Source of the DNA: BS750m-G62 sp964577175
GTDB taxonomy: Bacteria; Planctomycetota; Phycisphaerae; FEN-1346
DNA length: 41,584 nucleotides
Assembly (NCBI GenBank): GCA_964577175.1
Contig: CAZNYC010000017.1
Coordinates: 1 to 41,584, forward strand
Direction: 5' to 3'
Part shown: piece by piece, positions 1 to 7,445 of the stretch
Numbering within the stretch: position 1 is the stretch's first letter
Layout of the letters: each line of letters starts with the position of its first letter
Notes under the pieces: generated by a model
The model's input: the letters and a program-made list of their open reading frames with translations, nothing else
The model's database searches: none
Told to the model about the DNA's origin: nothing
Made by a program: the position numbers and the translations under genes

Positions 1-258
1 GCCTCACGCGAAGGCGCTCGAACGGCCACGGCAAACGACATGCCTCACGCCAAGGCGCAAGGCCGCAAAGAACGACAACAGCGAACAGCGTGACTCACGC
101 AAAGACGCAAAGGCGCTAAAACGACACAAGACAGTTATGACGGATATACGGTCGGCTGGCGCTCTGTGCCGTTGCCTTTTCCCTGTATCTTCTGTCTCCG
201 CCGTTTGCCGTCTTTGCGGCTTGGCGCCTTGGCGTGAGGCTGCTGTTGCCGTGTTGTA
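1..258. repeat. Degenerate tandem and inverted CTCACGC-type repeats
   Basis: Three degenerate direct copies start near 1, 41 and 91. Each has a CTCACGC core followed by AAGGCG or AAAGACG and an A-rich ACGACA-like tail. An inverted copy lies at about 207-258 (TTTGCGGC, then GGCGCCTTGGCGTGAG). The inverted pair could fold into a long stem around the unique middle at 130-205. The block sits downstream of the NDK-like gene that ends at 279. No gene is supported here; the open frames across it are shadows. Confidence 0.7.
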
Positions 259-278
259 TCCTGGCCTGTGGCGCGGGC

Positions 279-1460
279 TCAGCCGCCCAGGTGCTCCTCG
301 ATGATGCGCTGGAACTCGGGCCGGTCCTCGGTCGTCCACATGCCGATGATCTTGCGTTCGCGTTCGGCGCTGGCGGGCGAGTCGGAGGCGTGGGCGGCGT
401 TGCGCATGAGGTCGCGCCCGAAGTCGCTGCGCACCGTGCCTTCCTCGGCGTGCTCCGGATTCGTGGCGCCCTGCATGCGGCGGATCTTCTCGATGGCGTC
501 CGGCCCGCGGTAGAGGAGGGCCAGACACTGGAGGGGTCCGGGCCGGTTCCGCCCCTCCTCCGAGGTAACGCGCCGGGGATCCACGCCCGTCATGTAGTGG
601 ACGATCTTGGCGAACTCGGTCCGGGCGTTCAGGTCCGCCAGCGACGCCTTGGCCTGCTCGTAGAACGCGTCGGGAATCTCGAAGTCGAACGCGCCGGCCA
701 GCCGCTCGCGCATCGTGCCTTCGGTGAGAAACTGCAGTTTGTCGCGGAAGACGTCCAGGAGCGGGGCGTAGAACGCCTCGCCCTGGGCGGCGGACATCGA
801 CAGCAGTTTCGCCCCCACGATGTAGAGGCCCGTCCGGCTGAAGACGTCGATGATGTAGCCGGGCCGGCGGCTGCGGCGTTCGAAGTTCTCCGGCTTCAGG
901 ATCACCAGTTGGGTCTCGAAGTCCTCGGCGTCCGGCAGGAAGTCGACCGCGTCCTCGATGATGCCGCCGTCGGTGGCGGCCGTGCGGGCCATGAACGCCA
1001 GTTCCTCCCCCGCCGTCTCGCCGCACGGGCCGCAGATGACCGCCGGCTCGAAGTACCGGAGCGAGCCGTCCGGCGCCCGCTGGAAGTCGCCGTACGTGCC
1101 CCGGACGGTGTGGCCGGTCACGCGCGGGCTGGCGTGGCCGACCACGTCGTCGAGCAGGTGCTGGAAGGCATCGGGGCCCTTGAACAGGAGCATCATGCAG
1201 CGGTTCGAGAGGCCGAGCGGATTGTCGCGCCGCAGGTGCTCGTCGACGTAGCCGATGAAGGCGTCGCGGGCGGGGTTCTCGAGGTCCGACCGCCGGAGGA
1301 TGTCCACGTACGCGTCCACCCACCCGTCGCTCGGTGCATACATGTGGATGCCAACCAGGTTTAACCGGGCCAGGCTGACTAGGCGCCCGATGATGCCGCC
1401 GGTCCGGCTCTTGTGCAGGCTGTACGGCGTGATCATGGCGTAGGCGAGTTCGTCCGCCAT
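279..1460 (-). CDS. Tandem nucleoside-diphosphate-kinase-like protein
   Basis: A 393-residue protein made of two NDK-like halves. NDKs move the gamma phosphate between nucleotides through a phosphohistidine. The second half (about 183-393) keeps the NDK hallmarks: VILKPENF near 186, GATNPEHAEEGTVRSDFGRD near 331, and NAAHASDS with the likely catalytic His357. The first half (about 5-160) has the same layout but lacks this His; the matching place reads PAVICGPCGE, and the usual IKP lysine motif is replaced by ITPYSL. The normal bacterial enzyme is about 140 residues, so this is a fusion with one probably active and one degenerate domain. The start at 1460 has a strong GGAGGAG site and a good promoter upstream. 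Family assignment is firm; full enzymatic activity is inference. Confidence 0.82.
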   Translation of the reverse strand: MADELAYAMITPYSLHKSRTGGIIGRLVSLARLNLVGIHMYAPSDGWVDAYVDILRRSDLENPARDAFIGYVDEHLRRDNPLGLSNRCMMLLFKGPDAFQHLLDDVVGHASPRVTGHTVRGTYGDFQRAPDGSLRYFEPAVICGPCGETAGEELAFMARTAATDGGIIEDAVDFLPDAEDFETQLVILKPENFERRSRRPGYIIDVFSRTGLYIVGAKLLSMSAAQGEAFYAPLLDVFRDKLQFLTEGTMRERLAGAFDFEIPDAFYEQAKASLADLNARTEFAKIVHYMTGVDPRRVTSEEGRNRPGPLQCLALLYRGPDAIEKIRRMQGATNPEHAEEGTVRSDFGRDLMRNAAHASDSPASAERERKIIGMWTTEDRPEFQRIIEEHLGG

Positions 1461-1494
1461 GGAGTCGCTCCTCCGCTGAGAGTTTCAAAGTCGT

Positions 1495-1523
1495 ACTGTA
1501 GCCCGCCGGGCCGCGCGGGTCAA
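1495..1523 (-). promoter_or_regulatory. Promoter of the NDK-like gene
   Basis: On the minus strand TTGACC (1523-1518) and TACAGT (1500-1495) are 17 bp apart, a near-consensus housekeeping promoter. The start codon at 1460 lies about 30 nt downstream of the expected transcription start. Confidence 0.65.
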
Positions 1524-1594
1524 CGCGGAAAACGGTCCAGGCGCCGCCGAACGCGGGGACGAACCCGGTACCCGGTCGCCATCTGCCTTTTGCC

Positions 1595-1624
1595 TTGCAC
1601 GCCCGTCGCGTGCCGCGTTACGCT
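1595..1624 (+). promoter_or_regulatory. Possible deoC promoter giving a leaderless transcript
   Basis: TTGCAC (1595-1600) is followed after 18 bp by TACGCT (1619-1624). The predicted transcription start falls at or next to the ATG at 1633, and no Shine-Dalgarno sequence precedes that ATG. Leaderless translation is therefore possible. Both boxes are imperfect. Confidence 0.35.
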
Positions 1625-1632
1625 AACGAATT

Positions 1633-2334
1633 ATGAGGAGCGCGCCACAACCGGCCGGGCTGGCCGCTCGGCGCCTGGCCGGGTGCATCGATCACACCGT
1701 CCTTGCGCCGGCCCACACGATCGCCGACGTGGAGCAGGCCTGCGCCGACGCCCTGGAACACGGGTTTGCGGCGGTGACGGTGGCCCCCTACGACATCGGC
1801 CGGGTCGTGGAGCACTTGGCCGGCACCCCCGTCGCCCCCGGCGGGACGGTCGGCATTCCGTTCGGATACGGGGGCGTGCAGACCAAGGAAATCGAGGCGG
1901 GGGTCTCGGTCGACGCCGGCGCCCGCGAGATCGACATGGTCCTGAACCTGGTGGCGGCCCGGAGCGGCCGGTGGGCCCACGTGCGGGACGAGATCGCCGC
2001 CGTCCGCCGCGTGGCCGACGGCCTCGTCCTCAAGGTCATCCTCGAAACGTGTTACCTGACGGACGAGGCGAAGCGGCGGGCGTGCTACCTGGCCGTCGAG
2101 GCCGGGGCCGACTTCGTCAAGACCTCCACCGGCTTCGGGCCCGGCGGCGCCACGGTGGCGGACGTGCGGCTGCTGAAGGCGACGGTCGGCGACGCCGCCC
2201 GCGTGAAGGCGGCCGGCGGCATCCGGACCGTCGCCCAGGTCCGCGCGATGCTGGCGGCCGGGGCCGAGCGGATCGGCACGAGCGCGGGCCCGGCCATCAT
2301 GAACGAGTTCGCTGCATTGCGGCAAGGGCCGTGA
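1633..2334 (+). CDS. deoC: Deoxyribose-phosphate aldolase
   Basis: A 233-residue class I aldolase that splits 2-deoxyribose 5-phosphate into glyceraldehyde 3-phosphate and acetaldehyde in deoxynucleoside catabolism. The family signature is complete: IDHTVL near 19, EIDMVLN with Asp101, VKTSTGF with the Schiff-base Lys163, and KAAGGIRT with the proton-relay Lys192. The length is typical for bacterial DeoC. No clear ribosome binding site precedes the ATG; the likely promoter places the start codon near the transcript end. The stop is 4 nt before the uracil-DNA glycosylase start, so the two genes are very probably one operon linking deoxynucleotide salvage and DNA repair. Confidence 0.95.
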   Translation: MRSAPQPAGLAARRLAGCIDHTVLAPAHTIADVEQACADALEHGFAAVTVAPYDIGRVVEHLAGTPVAPGGTVGIPFGYGGVQTKEIEAGVSVDAGAREIDMVLNLVAARSGRWAHVRDEIAAVRRVADGLVLKVILETCYLTDEAKRRACYLAVEAGADFVKTSTGFGPGGATVADVRLLKATVGDAARVKAAGGIRTVAQVRAMLAAGAERIGTSAGPAIMNEFAALRQGP

Positions 2335-2338
2335 CCCG

Positions 2339-3301
2339 ATGGCCGACACCTCTCCCCCCACCGCCCGCCGCACCCCCGCGGATGCCGTGCGCCGGCTGCG
2401 CCTCCGGCTGGAGGCCGAGGGCCGGGCCGGGCTGACCGCCGTGCCGCGCGCGCCGGTAAGGCCCGCGACAAGTGAAGACGGCCCGGCCCTTCGGCAGTAC
2501 CCGGCCGCCGACGCGGCCGGCTCGGAGGTCGCATCGCGGCAAAGCCGTGCCGCCGAGGCCGCCCGTACCCTGAAAGAGGAGTTCGCCGAGGCCACGGCGG
2601 ATGAAGATGCCCGGCCGTTTCCGCGGCCGGCTCGTTCCGTGTCCGAGGTCGAAGACGCTTCCCCCGCACCCACCGTCCACGTGAAAGGGCCCGGTTTGTT
2701 CGACGAGCAGAGCCCCGACCTGGAAGACGGAACCAGCCCCGAGGAAGCCCTCCGGCGCATCGCCGACGAGGTGGCCACCTGCCCGCGGTGCCCGGAACTG
2801 GTCGAGCACCGGACGAACACCGTGCCCGGCCAGGGCAACCCGCGGGCGGACCTCGTGTTCATCGGCGAGGCCCCCGGCGCCGACGAGGACCGAGAGGGTC
2901 TGGCGTTCGTCGGGCGGGCCGGCCAGTTGCTGACGAAGATGATCGAAGCCCTCGGCATGACCCGCGAGCAGGTCTTCATCGGCAACGTCATCAAGTGCCG
3001 GCCGCCGGGCAACCGCAATCCCACGCCGGAGGAAGAGGCGAACTGCTTCCCGTACCTGGCCCGGCAGATCGAGGTCATCCGGCCGAAGGTCATCGTGGCT
3101 TTGGGCGGCGTGGCGGCGAAGTATCTGCTCCAGACGTCGGACGGCATCACGCGGCTGCGGGGGCAATTCTACCCGTTCAAGGGAGCGCAGTTGATGCCGA
3201 CGTTCCATCCCGCCTACGTCCTGCGGAATTACACGAAGGATACCCGCCGGAAGGTCTACGACGACCTCCTCGCCGCCAAGGAGGCCATTGCGGAAGGGTA
3301 G
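2339..3301 (+). CDS. Uracil-DNA glycosylase, family 4 (Fe-S)
   Basis: A 320-residue protein with a family-4 UDG domain at about 140-320. It removes uracil from DNA. Visible motifs are GEAPGADEDREGLAFVGRAG near 176, IGNVIKCRPPGNRNPTPEE near 214 and FHPAYVLRN near 289. Cys148, Cys151, Cys220 and Cys236 fit the four ligands of the [4Fe-4S] cluster of this family. The first 135 residues are a low-complexity, Ala/Pro/Glu/Asp-rich extension. Two copies of the family-A palindromic repeat lie inside this extension and are translated (residues about 43-63 and 85-99), so repeat insertion seems to have lengthened the linker. It is the second gene of the deoC operon. The core assignment is firm; the role of the extension is unknown. 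Confidence 0.93.
   Translation: MADTSPPTARRTPADAVRRLRLRLEAEGRAGLTAVPRAPVRPATSEDGPALRQYPAADAAGSEVASRQSRAAEAARTLKEEFAEATADEDARPFPRPARSVSEVEDASPAPTVHVKGPGLFDEQSPDLEDGTSPEEALRRIADEVATCPRCPELVEHRTNTVPGQGNPRADLVFIGEAPGADEDREGLAFVGRAGQLLTKMIEALGMTREQVFIGNVIKCRPPGNRNPTPEEEANCFPYLARQIEVIRPKVIVALGGVAAKYLLQTSDGITRLRGQFYPFKGAQLMPTFHPAYVLRNYTKDTRRKVYDDLLAAKEAIAEG
2466..2526 (-). repeat. Family A palindromic repeat inside UDG (copy 1)
   Basis: The right-arm palindrome at 2501-2520, followed by CTCGG, matches the right arm of the intergenic family-A doublets apart from its loop. The preceding GTGAAGAC stretch resembles the arm's usual lead-in. It is translated in frame as part of the UDG N-terminal linker. 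Confidence 0.6.
2591..2634 (-). repeat. Family A palindromic repeat inside UDG (copy 2)
   Basis: GCCACGGCGGATGAAGATGC followed by the palindrome at 2611-2630 and CTCG nearly matches the right half of the intergenic doublet at 3432-3477. It reads in frame as UDG residues 85-99 (ATADEDARPFPRPAR). Confidence 0.8.
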
Positions 3302-3381
3302 GCCCTTCCCTGCCCAGGGGCGCTGACCTTCGGAGGTGGCCGGCCGCTTCCGGGCGTCGCCGGGGGCTTCGTGCGCCCGCC

Positions 3382-3477
3382 GTTCGAGCCCGCTGCGGAA
3401 GCAGCGGGTTATCACCATCCGGCATGGGAGGTGCCACGGCAGATGAAGATACCCGGCCGCTTCCGCGGCCGGCTCGG
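3382..3477. repeat. Family A REPIN-like doublet
   Basis: Left arm TTCGAGCC plus the palindrome 3389-3408 (loop GGAA), then TATCACCATCC. The right arm is its inverse: GATGAAGATAC plus the palindrome 3453-3472 and GGCTCGG. The palindrome centres are 64 bp apart. It lies downstream of UDG in a 347-bp gap that holds no gene. Confidence 0.8.
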
Positions 3478-3537
3478 CGGCGCAAAAAACGGGCGTCGCC
3501 ACCATGGGGGTGAGTGACGACGCCCTAGGGCCAAAGG

Positions 3538-3592
3538 GCGGTCCGGGAAGGACCGCAGTCGACCGGGTCTTGGAAGGGGCGGTTCGACCCGG
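3538..3592. other. Two hairpins between UDG and the lipoprotein gene
   Basis: GCGGTCC (3538-3544) pairs with GGACCGC (3550-3556) around a 5-nt loop. CCGGGTC (3563-3569) pairs with GACCCGG (3586-3592). They lie between the 3' ends of two convergent genes and could help end transcription, but neither is followed by a proper T run on the plus strand. Confidence 0.4.
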
Positions 3593-3648
3593 CCGTCTAC
3601 TCCTTGGAACCCCGCCGCGCCGGGGATGTTCCGGGAAATCAAATTTTT

Positions 3649-4647
3649 TCATTTTTCCCCGGCGCCGCCCTTGCGGCCGCCCGGCAGACCGAAGCCCGGC
3701 GGCATCTGCGGACCCGGCCCCGACTCGGGTACCTGGTCCAGCCCCAGCCGCTTGATCATGGCGGGGTAGGCGGCCTTGGCGGCCTGGACCTCGGCGGCGT
3801 AGTCGAACTGTGCTTCCGCCGGTCCTTCCGTCTTGGCCACCAGCGGGCCGGCGGTGCCGAACAGTTGCTCCAGGGCCTCGTCGCCGAGCGGCGGCTGGCC
3901 CATGCCGCCCTTGCCCGCGAGCATGTTCTCCTTGACGTAGGCGTCGTCGGCCATGAGTTTGTCGATGACCTCCAGCACCTTGGCCCCGTCGAAGACGAAC
4001 TGCACGCTGTCGTCCGGCGTTTTCCGGAACCCTTTGACCTCGACCAGTTTGCCGGGCAGGCGGAAGGTGGCGTCCATCCGCATCTTGCCGATGGTCATGG
4101 CCATCATCGGTTTCATCTGCTGCCACTTGGCGCGTTCGGCGGCCAGGCGCTGCTGCATTTCCTGCTCGGTCATCTCCGGTGTGGACTGGGGCTCGGCCGG
4201 GGGCGTGCCGGTCTCCGGGCCGCCGGGTGCCGCGTCGGGCTGCTGTTGGGGCTGGAGGCGGAGGAGCATGCCGCCGTCGTCCGTCTTCTCGAGCGTCACG
4301 CCCTGCATCTTGCCCGCCTGAAGGTTCATCGCCGTGAAGTCGGGGAAGTACGCCGTCCCCGTGAAGCGGTTCCGGTTGTCCTCGGTCCGTTCGACGGCGA
4401 CGTCGGACCACGTCTCGACGCCCTTCGACCCGTCGAGCACCGACTTGGCGAACCGCTTGGCCGTCACCTGCGGGTCGGGCGCCTCATTCTGCGGCGTCAT
4501 GGCGAAGGGCATGTCGGACATAATGAGTTCGACGCGCATCTTGCCCGAGCGGTTCGGGTTCAAGGTGACGTCCTGTTTGGTCTCGATGCATCCGGCGACG
4601 AGGACGGCCGCTGCGAGTGCGGCCAGTGCGAGCGGTACGGTGCGCAT
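3649..4647 (-). CDS. Predicted lipoprotein of unknown function
   Basis: A 332-residue exported protein. The N-terminus has a short basic start, a hydrophobic Ala/Leu stretch and a lipobox ending VAGC with lipidated Cys20. Next comes IETKQDVTLNPNRSGKMRVE, a beta-rich opening often seen in envelope lipoproteins with a C-x-polar-DGSG-like start. The middle holds a Pro/Gln-rich linker (about 150-185) and a Met/Gln-rich helical stretch (about 185-210); the tail is Gly/Pro-rich. The start at 4647 has an AAGGAG site and a promoter upstream. Longer open frames reaching 5814 run through a repeat and the divergent gene and are rejected. I do not recognise the family with certainty. Confidence 0.78.
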   Translation of the reverse strand: MRTVPLALAALAAAVLVAGCIETKQDVTLNPNRSGKMRVELIMSDMPFAMTPQNEAPDPQVTAKRFAKSVLDGSKGVETWSDVAVERTEDNRNRFTGTAYFPDFTAMNLQAGKMQGVTLEKTDDGGMLLRLQPQQQPDAAPGGPETGTPPAEPQSTPEMTEQEMQQRLAAERAKWQQMKPMMAMTIGKMRMDATFRLPGKLVEVKGFRKTPDDSVQFVFDGAKVLEVIDKLMADDAYVKENMLAGKGGMGQPPLGDEALEQLFGTAGPLVAKTEGPAEAQFDYAAEVQAAKAAYPAMIKRLGLDQVPESGPGPQMPPGFGLPGGRKGGAGEK

Positions 4648-4719
4648 GGGAGACTCCTTGGCTGGCGGCGCCCGGCGGGGCGGCGTCCATCCGCCCCGGT
4701 GCCGCGACGCCCTCAGCCT

Positions 4720-4747
4720 CCCATACGGGACCATCGTTTCCAAGCAA
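4720..4747 (-). promoter_or_regulatory. Promoter of the lipoprotein gene
   Basis: TTGCTT (4747-4742) and TATGGG (4725-4720) on the minus strand, 16 bp apart, about 75 nt before the start codon at 4647. Confidence 0.4.
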
Positions 4748-4800
4748 AAAAGACGGCGGGAGCGGTGGGTGCAGGTTAGAAAAGGCGCGGAAGGGGCAGG

Positions 4801-4910
4801 TGTCATTGCGACCGAGCCCTCGCGCAGCGAGGGCGAGCGGAGAAATCTCGGCGTGGGGTTGGACAGCGAGACCTCTCCGCTCGGGCCGTTGGGCCCTCGG
4901 TCGAGATGAC
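4801..4910. repeat. Family E imperfect palindrome (GTCATT...AATGACA type)
   Basis: The block begins TGTCATTGCGACCGAG and ends CTCGGTCGAGATGACAT. Between them are GAGAAATCTC and an inner CCTCGCGC / GCGAGGGC hairpin. The ends are mutual reverse complements. The family is a widespread bacterial intergenic repeat related to GTCATTCTGAGCG. It fills the gap between two divergent genes; the rest of 4648-5109 holds only their promoters. Confidence 0.75.
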
Positions 4911-5028
4911 ATTCGAGCCTTCCGTCACATCCACATCCTGCCACCTCTTGTGACGTGCACCCGAAGCGGTCGGGGCGGCGGCGCAAGTGACCTCCCCGGC
5001 GTGCCGCTCCCGGCCGGGGGATGGCGGC

Positions 5029-5057
5029 TTGCTCCCTCCGCGCCGCCCGATTACAAT
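5029..5057 (+). promoter_or_regulatory. Promoter of the PH-domain membrane protein gene
   Basis: TTGCTC (5029-5034) and TACAAT (5052-5057) are 17 bp apart. The expected transcript start near 5064 lies upstream of the ATG at 5110 and excludes the earlier in-frame start at 4987. Confidence 0.6.
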
Positions 5058-5109
5058 GGGTGCCGGTCGGTCGCGCCTGGTCCGTTCGGATCCCCGGGGA
5101 AGGGTCGCC

Positions 5110-5784
5110 ATGATCCAGCCGGTGCCGGTGGTGGAGGAGGGGTCGTTGCTCCGCGCGGCGGGCCCGCCGCGCGAGACACCGCCCGCCGGCGCGGAGACGG
5201 ACGCCCGTCCGCCCGACGCCTACGGCCTCTCGCGCTCGGCGCCGGAGGAGATCGGCGAGGACGCCGTCCGCAGCCGCATCATCTCCCCCTCGCTGCTGCT
5301 GCCGGCGGAGGTCGTCCTGTTCGAACTCAAGCCGTCGCTGTGGTACGTCTTGTTCACGAGCCTGCCGATTGCGGCCGCCGGCGTGGCGCTGGTGGCCTTG
5401 GCCCTGGCCGTCGAGCAGTTGCAGAGCATCCGGCACCTCGGGATGGTCGTCGGGATGTGGGTCATCGGGCTGCGGGTGGCGGTGGCGCTGCTTCAGTGGC
5501 TCGGCCGGACGTACGTTCTGACGGACCGGCGCATCCTGATTCAGTCGGGCGTCTTCGACGTCAAGGTCGAGGCGCTCGGGCTGGAACACATCGAGACCAC
5601 GTTCGTCGCGCAGGCGGTGGTCCAGCGGCTGCTGGGCATCGGCACGATCTTCTTCCGCACCGGCAATGCCGCCCGCGGCAGCCTCTCCTGGGAACACGTC
5701 CGCCGGCCGAAGGACGTGCACGGCCACGTGGTGGCGCAGATCGAACGGTGGAAACACACGCTCGAGCGCGGCGGGGAAAGGTGA
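5110..5784 (+). CDS. Membrane protein with bacterial PH domain (bPH2 / DUF304-like)
   Basis: A 224-residue protein. Residues about 1-70 are soluble. Two hydrophobic helices follow (about 79-100 and 108-128: YVLFTSLPIAAAGVALVALA, then a Val/Leu/Met-rich segment). The C-terminal part (about 130-215) begins YVLTDRRILIQSGVF, the typical opening of a bPH2 domain (Pfam PF03703 type), with GLEHIETT, RLLGIGTIFFRTG and the final DVHGHVVAQIE helix. Such proteins are membrane proteins of mostly unknown role. The start is set by a GGGAAGGG-like site and the upstream promoter. It stands alone, divergent from the lipoprotein gene. Confidence 0.85.
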   Translation: MIQPVPVVEEGSLLRAAGPPRETPPAGAETDARPPDAYGLSRSAPEEIGEDAVRSRIISPSLLLPAEVVLFELKPSLWYVLFTSLPIAAAGVALVALALAVEQLQSIRHLGMVVGMWVIGLRVAVALLQWLGRTYVLTDRRILIQSGVFDVKVEALGLEHIETTFVAQAVVQRLLGIGTIFFRTGNAARGSLSWEHVRRPKDVHGHVVAQIERWKHTLERGGER

Positions 5785-5877
5785 GGCGACGCGAAAAGCA
5801 ACAATCATGAACAAGGAACACTGAACACCGAATCATGAAGTGATCGGGCCTACGGCCCGGGTGGTCCCTACGCGCTG

Positions 5878-5975
5878 CTCGAGCCGGCCGCGGAAGCGGC
5901 CGGTCATCCTCATCCGCCCTGGTCGACTCGCGCCGCCGGTCGGGCGTGACCCGCCGCTCCGGCGGTGGGCTCGAA
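5878..5975. repeat. Family A REPIN-like doublet
   Basis: Left palindrome 5884-5903 (CCGGCCGC GGAA GCGGCCGG) after CTCGAG, followed by TCATCCTCATCCGCC. Right inverse palindrome 5950-5969, followed by CTCGAA. Centres are 66 bp apart. It lies between the ends of the convergent PH-domain gene and purM. Confidence 0.8.
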
Positions 5976-6017
5976 AAGCGACGCGGTCGAACGGTTGACA
6001 CCGCGCAGCGCGCCACG

Positions 6018-7082
6018 TCACTCGATGACGACGCCTCCCTTGCCGTGCGTAATCGTGCCCAGCCGATAGACGGTCTCGCCTTCCCTCTCCAGCATCCAGG
6101 CGATATGCTCGGCGAAGTACGCCGAGACGACCATCACGAAGCCGATGCCCATATTGAACACCCGCCGCATCTCCTTCTGCGACACGTTGCCTGCCTTCTG
6201 AAGCCACGTGAAGACGGGCGGCACGGGCCAGGCGTCCTTGTCGAGGCGGGCCTCGACGGCGTCCGGCAGGATGCGCGCCAGGTTCCCCGCCAGCCCCCCG
6301 CCGGTGACGTGCGCCATGCCGTGCACCACCCGCTTGCGGGTGTAGTGGTGGAGGACCCGCAGCACGGCGCGGGCGTACAGCCGCGTCGGTTGAAGGAAGG
6401 ACTCGGCGACGGTCTGCCCGAGGTCGGGGATCGTGTCCGTGACGGCCAGGCCGGCCGCCTCGAACGCGATTTTCCGGGCCAGAGTGTAGCCGTTCGAGTG
6501 CAGGCCGGAGGAGGCCAGGCCGAGCACGGCGTCGCCCGGGCGGATGCGCTGCCCGGTGATGATCGCCCTCTTCTCGACCACGCCGACGGCGAAGCCGGCC
6601 AGGTCGAAGTCGCCGTCGGCGTAGAAGCCGGGCATCTCGGCCGTCTCGCCGCCCAGCAGGGCGCAGTCGCACCGTTTGCAGGCCTCGGCCACGCCCAGGA
6701 CGACCTCGGCCGCCACGGCCTCTTCGAGGCGGCCGGTGCCGAGGTAATCGAGGAAGAAGAGCGGTTCGGCCCCCAGGACGAGGATGTCGTTGACGCACAT
6801 GGCCACGCAGTCCTGGCCGACGGTCCGGCAGCGGCCGGCGTCGATGGCGACGCGGAGTTTCGTCCCCACGCCGTCGGTCCCCGCCACCAGGAGCGGGTGC
6901 CGGTAGTTTCGCTGGAAGAGACGCTCGTCGTAGTCCAGGCTGAAGACGCCGGCGAAATGGCCGTAACGGTCCATGACCCGCGGGCCGTGGGTCCGGCGGA
7001 CGGCGGAGCGGATGGCCTCGACGAACCGGTCGCCGGCCTCGATGTCGACGCCGGCCGTCTTGTAGGTGAGACGTTTGGCCAT
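6018..7082 (-). CDS. purM: Phosphoribosylformylglycinamidine cyclo-ligase (AIR synthetase)
   Basis: A 354-residue cytosolic enzyme of purine synthesis that closes the imidazole ring of AIR using ATP. Seen motifs: YKTAGVDIEAGD at the N-terminus, LLVAGTDGVGTKLRVA near 64, CVAMCVNDILVLGAEPLFFL near 92, LLGGETAEMPGFY near 142, GLASSGLHSNGYTLAR near 190 and HVTGGGLAGNLARILP near 257. Length and motif order fit PurM and not HypE or SelD of the same fold. The start at 7082 follows a TAGGAGCC site; the longer frame to 7208 runs into the adjacent repeat. The gene is monocistronic. Confidence 0.96.
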   Translation of the reverse strand: MAKRLTYKTAGVDIEAGDRFVEAIRSAVRRTHGPRVMDRYGHFAGVFSLDYDERLFQRNYRHPLLVAGTDGVGTKLRVAIDAGRCRTVGQDCVAMCVNDILVLGAEPLFFLDYLGTGRLEEAVAAEVVLGVAEACKRCDCALLGGETAEMPGFYADGDFDLAGFAVGVVEKRAIITGQRIRPGDAVLGLASSGLHSNGYTLARKIAFEAAGLAVTDTIPDLGQTVAESFLQPTRLYARAVLRVLHHYTRKRVVHGMAHVTGGGLAGNLARILPDAVEARLDKDAWPVPPVFTWLQKAGNVSQKEMRRVFNMGIGFVMVVSAYFAEHIAWMLEREGETVYRLGTITHGKGGVVIE

Positions 7083-7178
7083 GGCGGGTCGGCTCCTAGC
7101 GAAGGCGCGGGCATCGTATCGCGCGCGGTGCGCGGCCGCCACTGTTTTTGCGCCGCGGCGCCGTTCAAGCACCTCGCC

Positions 7179-7307
7179 TTCGAACCCGCCGCGTGAGCGG
7201 CGGATCACTTCCGATCGGCGGCGCGGGTCGACCAGGGCGGATGGAGATGCCCGGCTGCTTCCGCAGCCGGTTCACGGCGGCGGGCTCCATCCGCGGCGGG
7301 CTCGAAC
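7179..7307. repeat. Family A REPIN-like doublet with an extra partial arm
   Basis: Left arm TTCGAACCCGCCGC plus GTGAGCGGCGG (centre about 7194). Right arm ATGGAGATGC plus the palindrome 7251-7270 (centre 7260.5), spacing 66 bp. A second degenerate right arm ending GGCGGGCTCGAACG follows at about 7275-7307. The 363-bp gap between purM and the glycosidase holds only this and a promoter. Confidence 0.75.
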
Positions 7308-7326
7308 GCCCCGCCTGCCAATTCGC

Positions 7327-7356
7327 TTGAGATTGTCCGCCCTCGCGGGGTAGACT
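7327..7356 (+). promoter_or_regulatory. Promoter of the GH78-like gene
   Basis: TTGAGA (7327-7332), 18 bp, TAGACT (7351-7356). The expected transcript start near 7363 gives a leader of about 80 nt to the ATG at 7446 and rules against the TTG at 7365. Confidence 0.55.
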
Positions 7357-7445
7357 GGAACCTCTTGAATCAGGGGGGACGTTCCCTCGACGCCTGCGTG
7401 CCGACGGCGCGGCAGCGCGGCCGGCCGGCAGGGACGGTGCATCGC

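Noticed and set aside
5878..5975. tRNA-like GTTCGAGCC motifs in the repeats
   Set aside because: The T-loop-like text is the edge of family A. No acceptor, D or anticodon stems can be drawn around it.
6018..7082. HypE instead of PurM
   Set aside because: The fold is shared, but GTDGVGTK, GGETAEMPG and the absence of the HypE C-terminal PRIC motif fit PurM.
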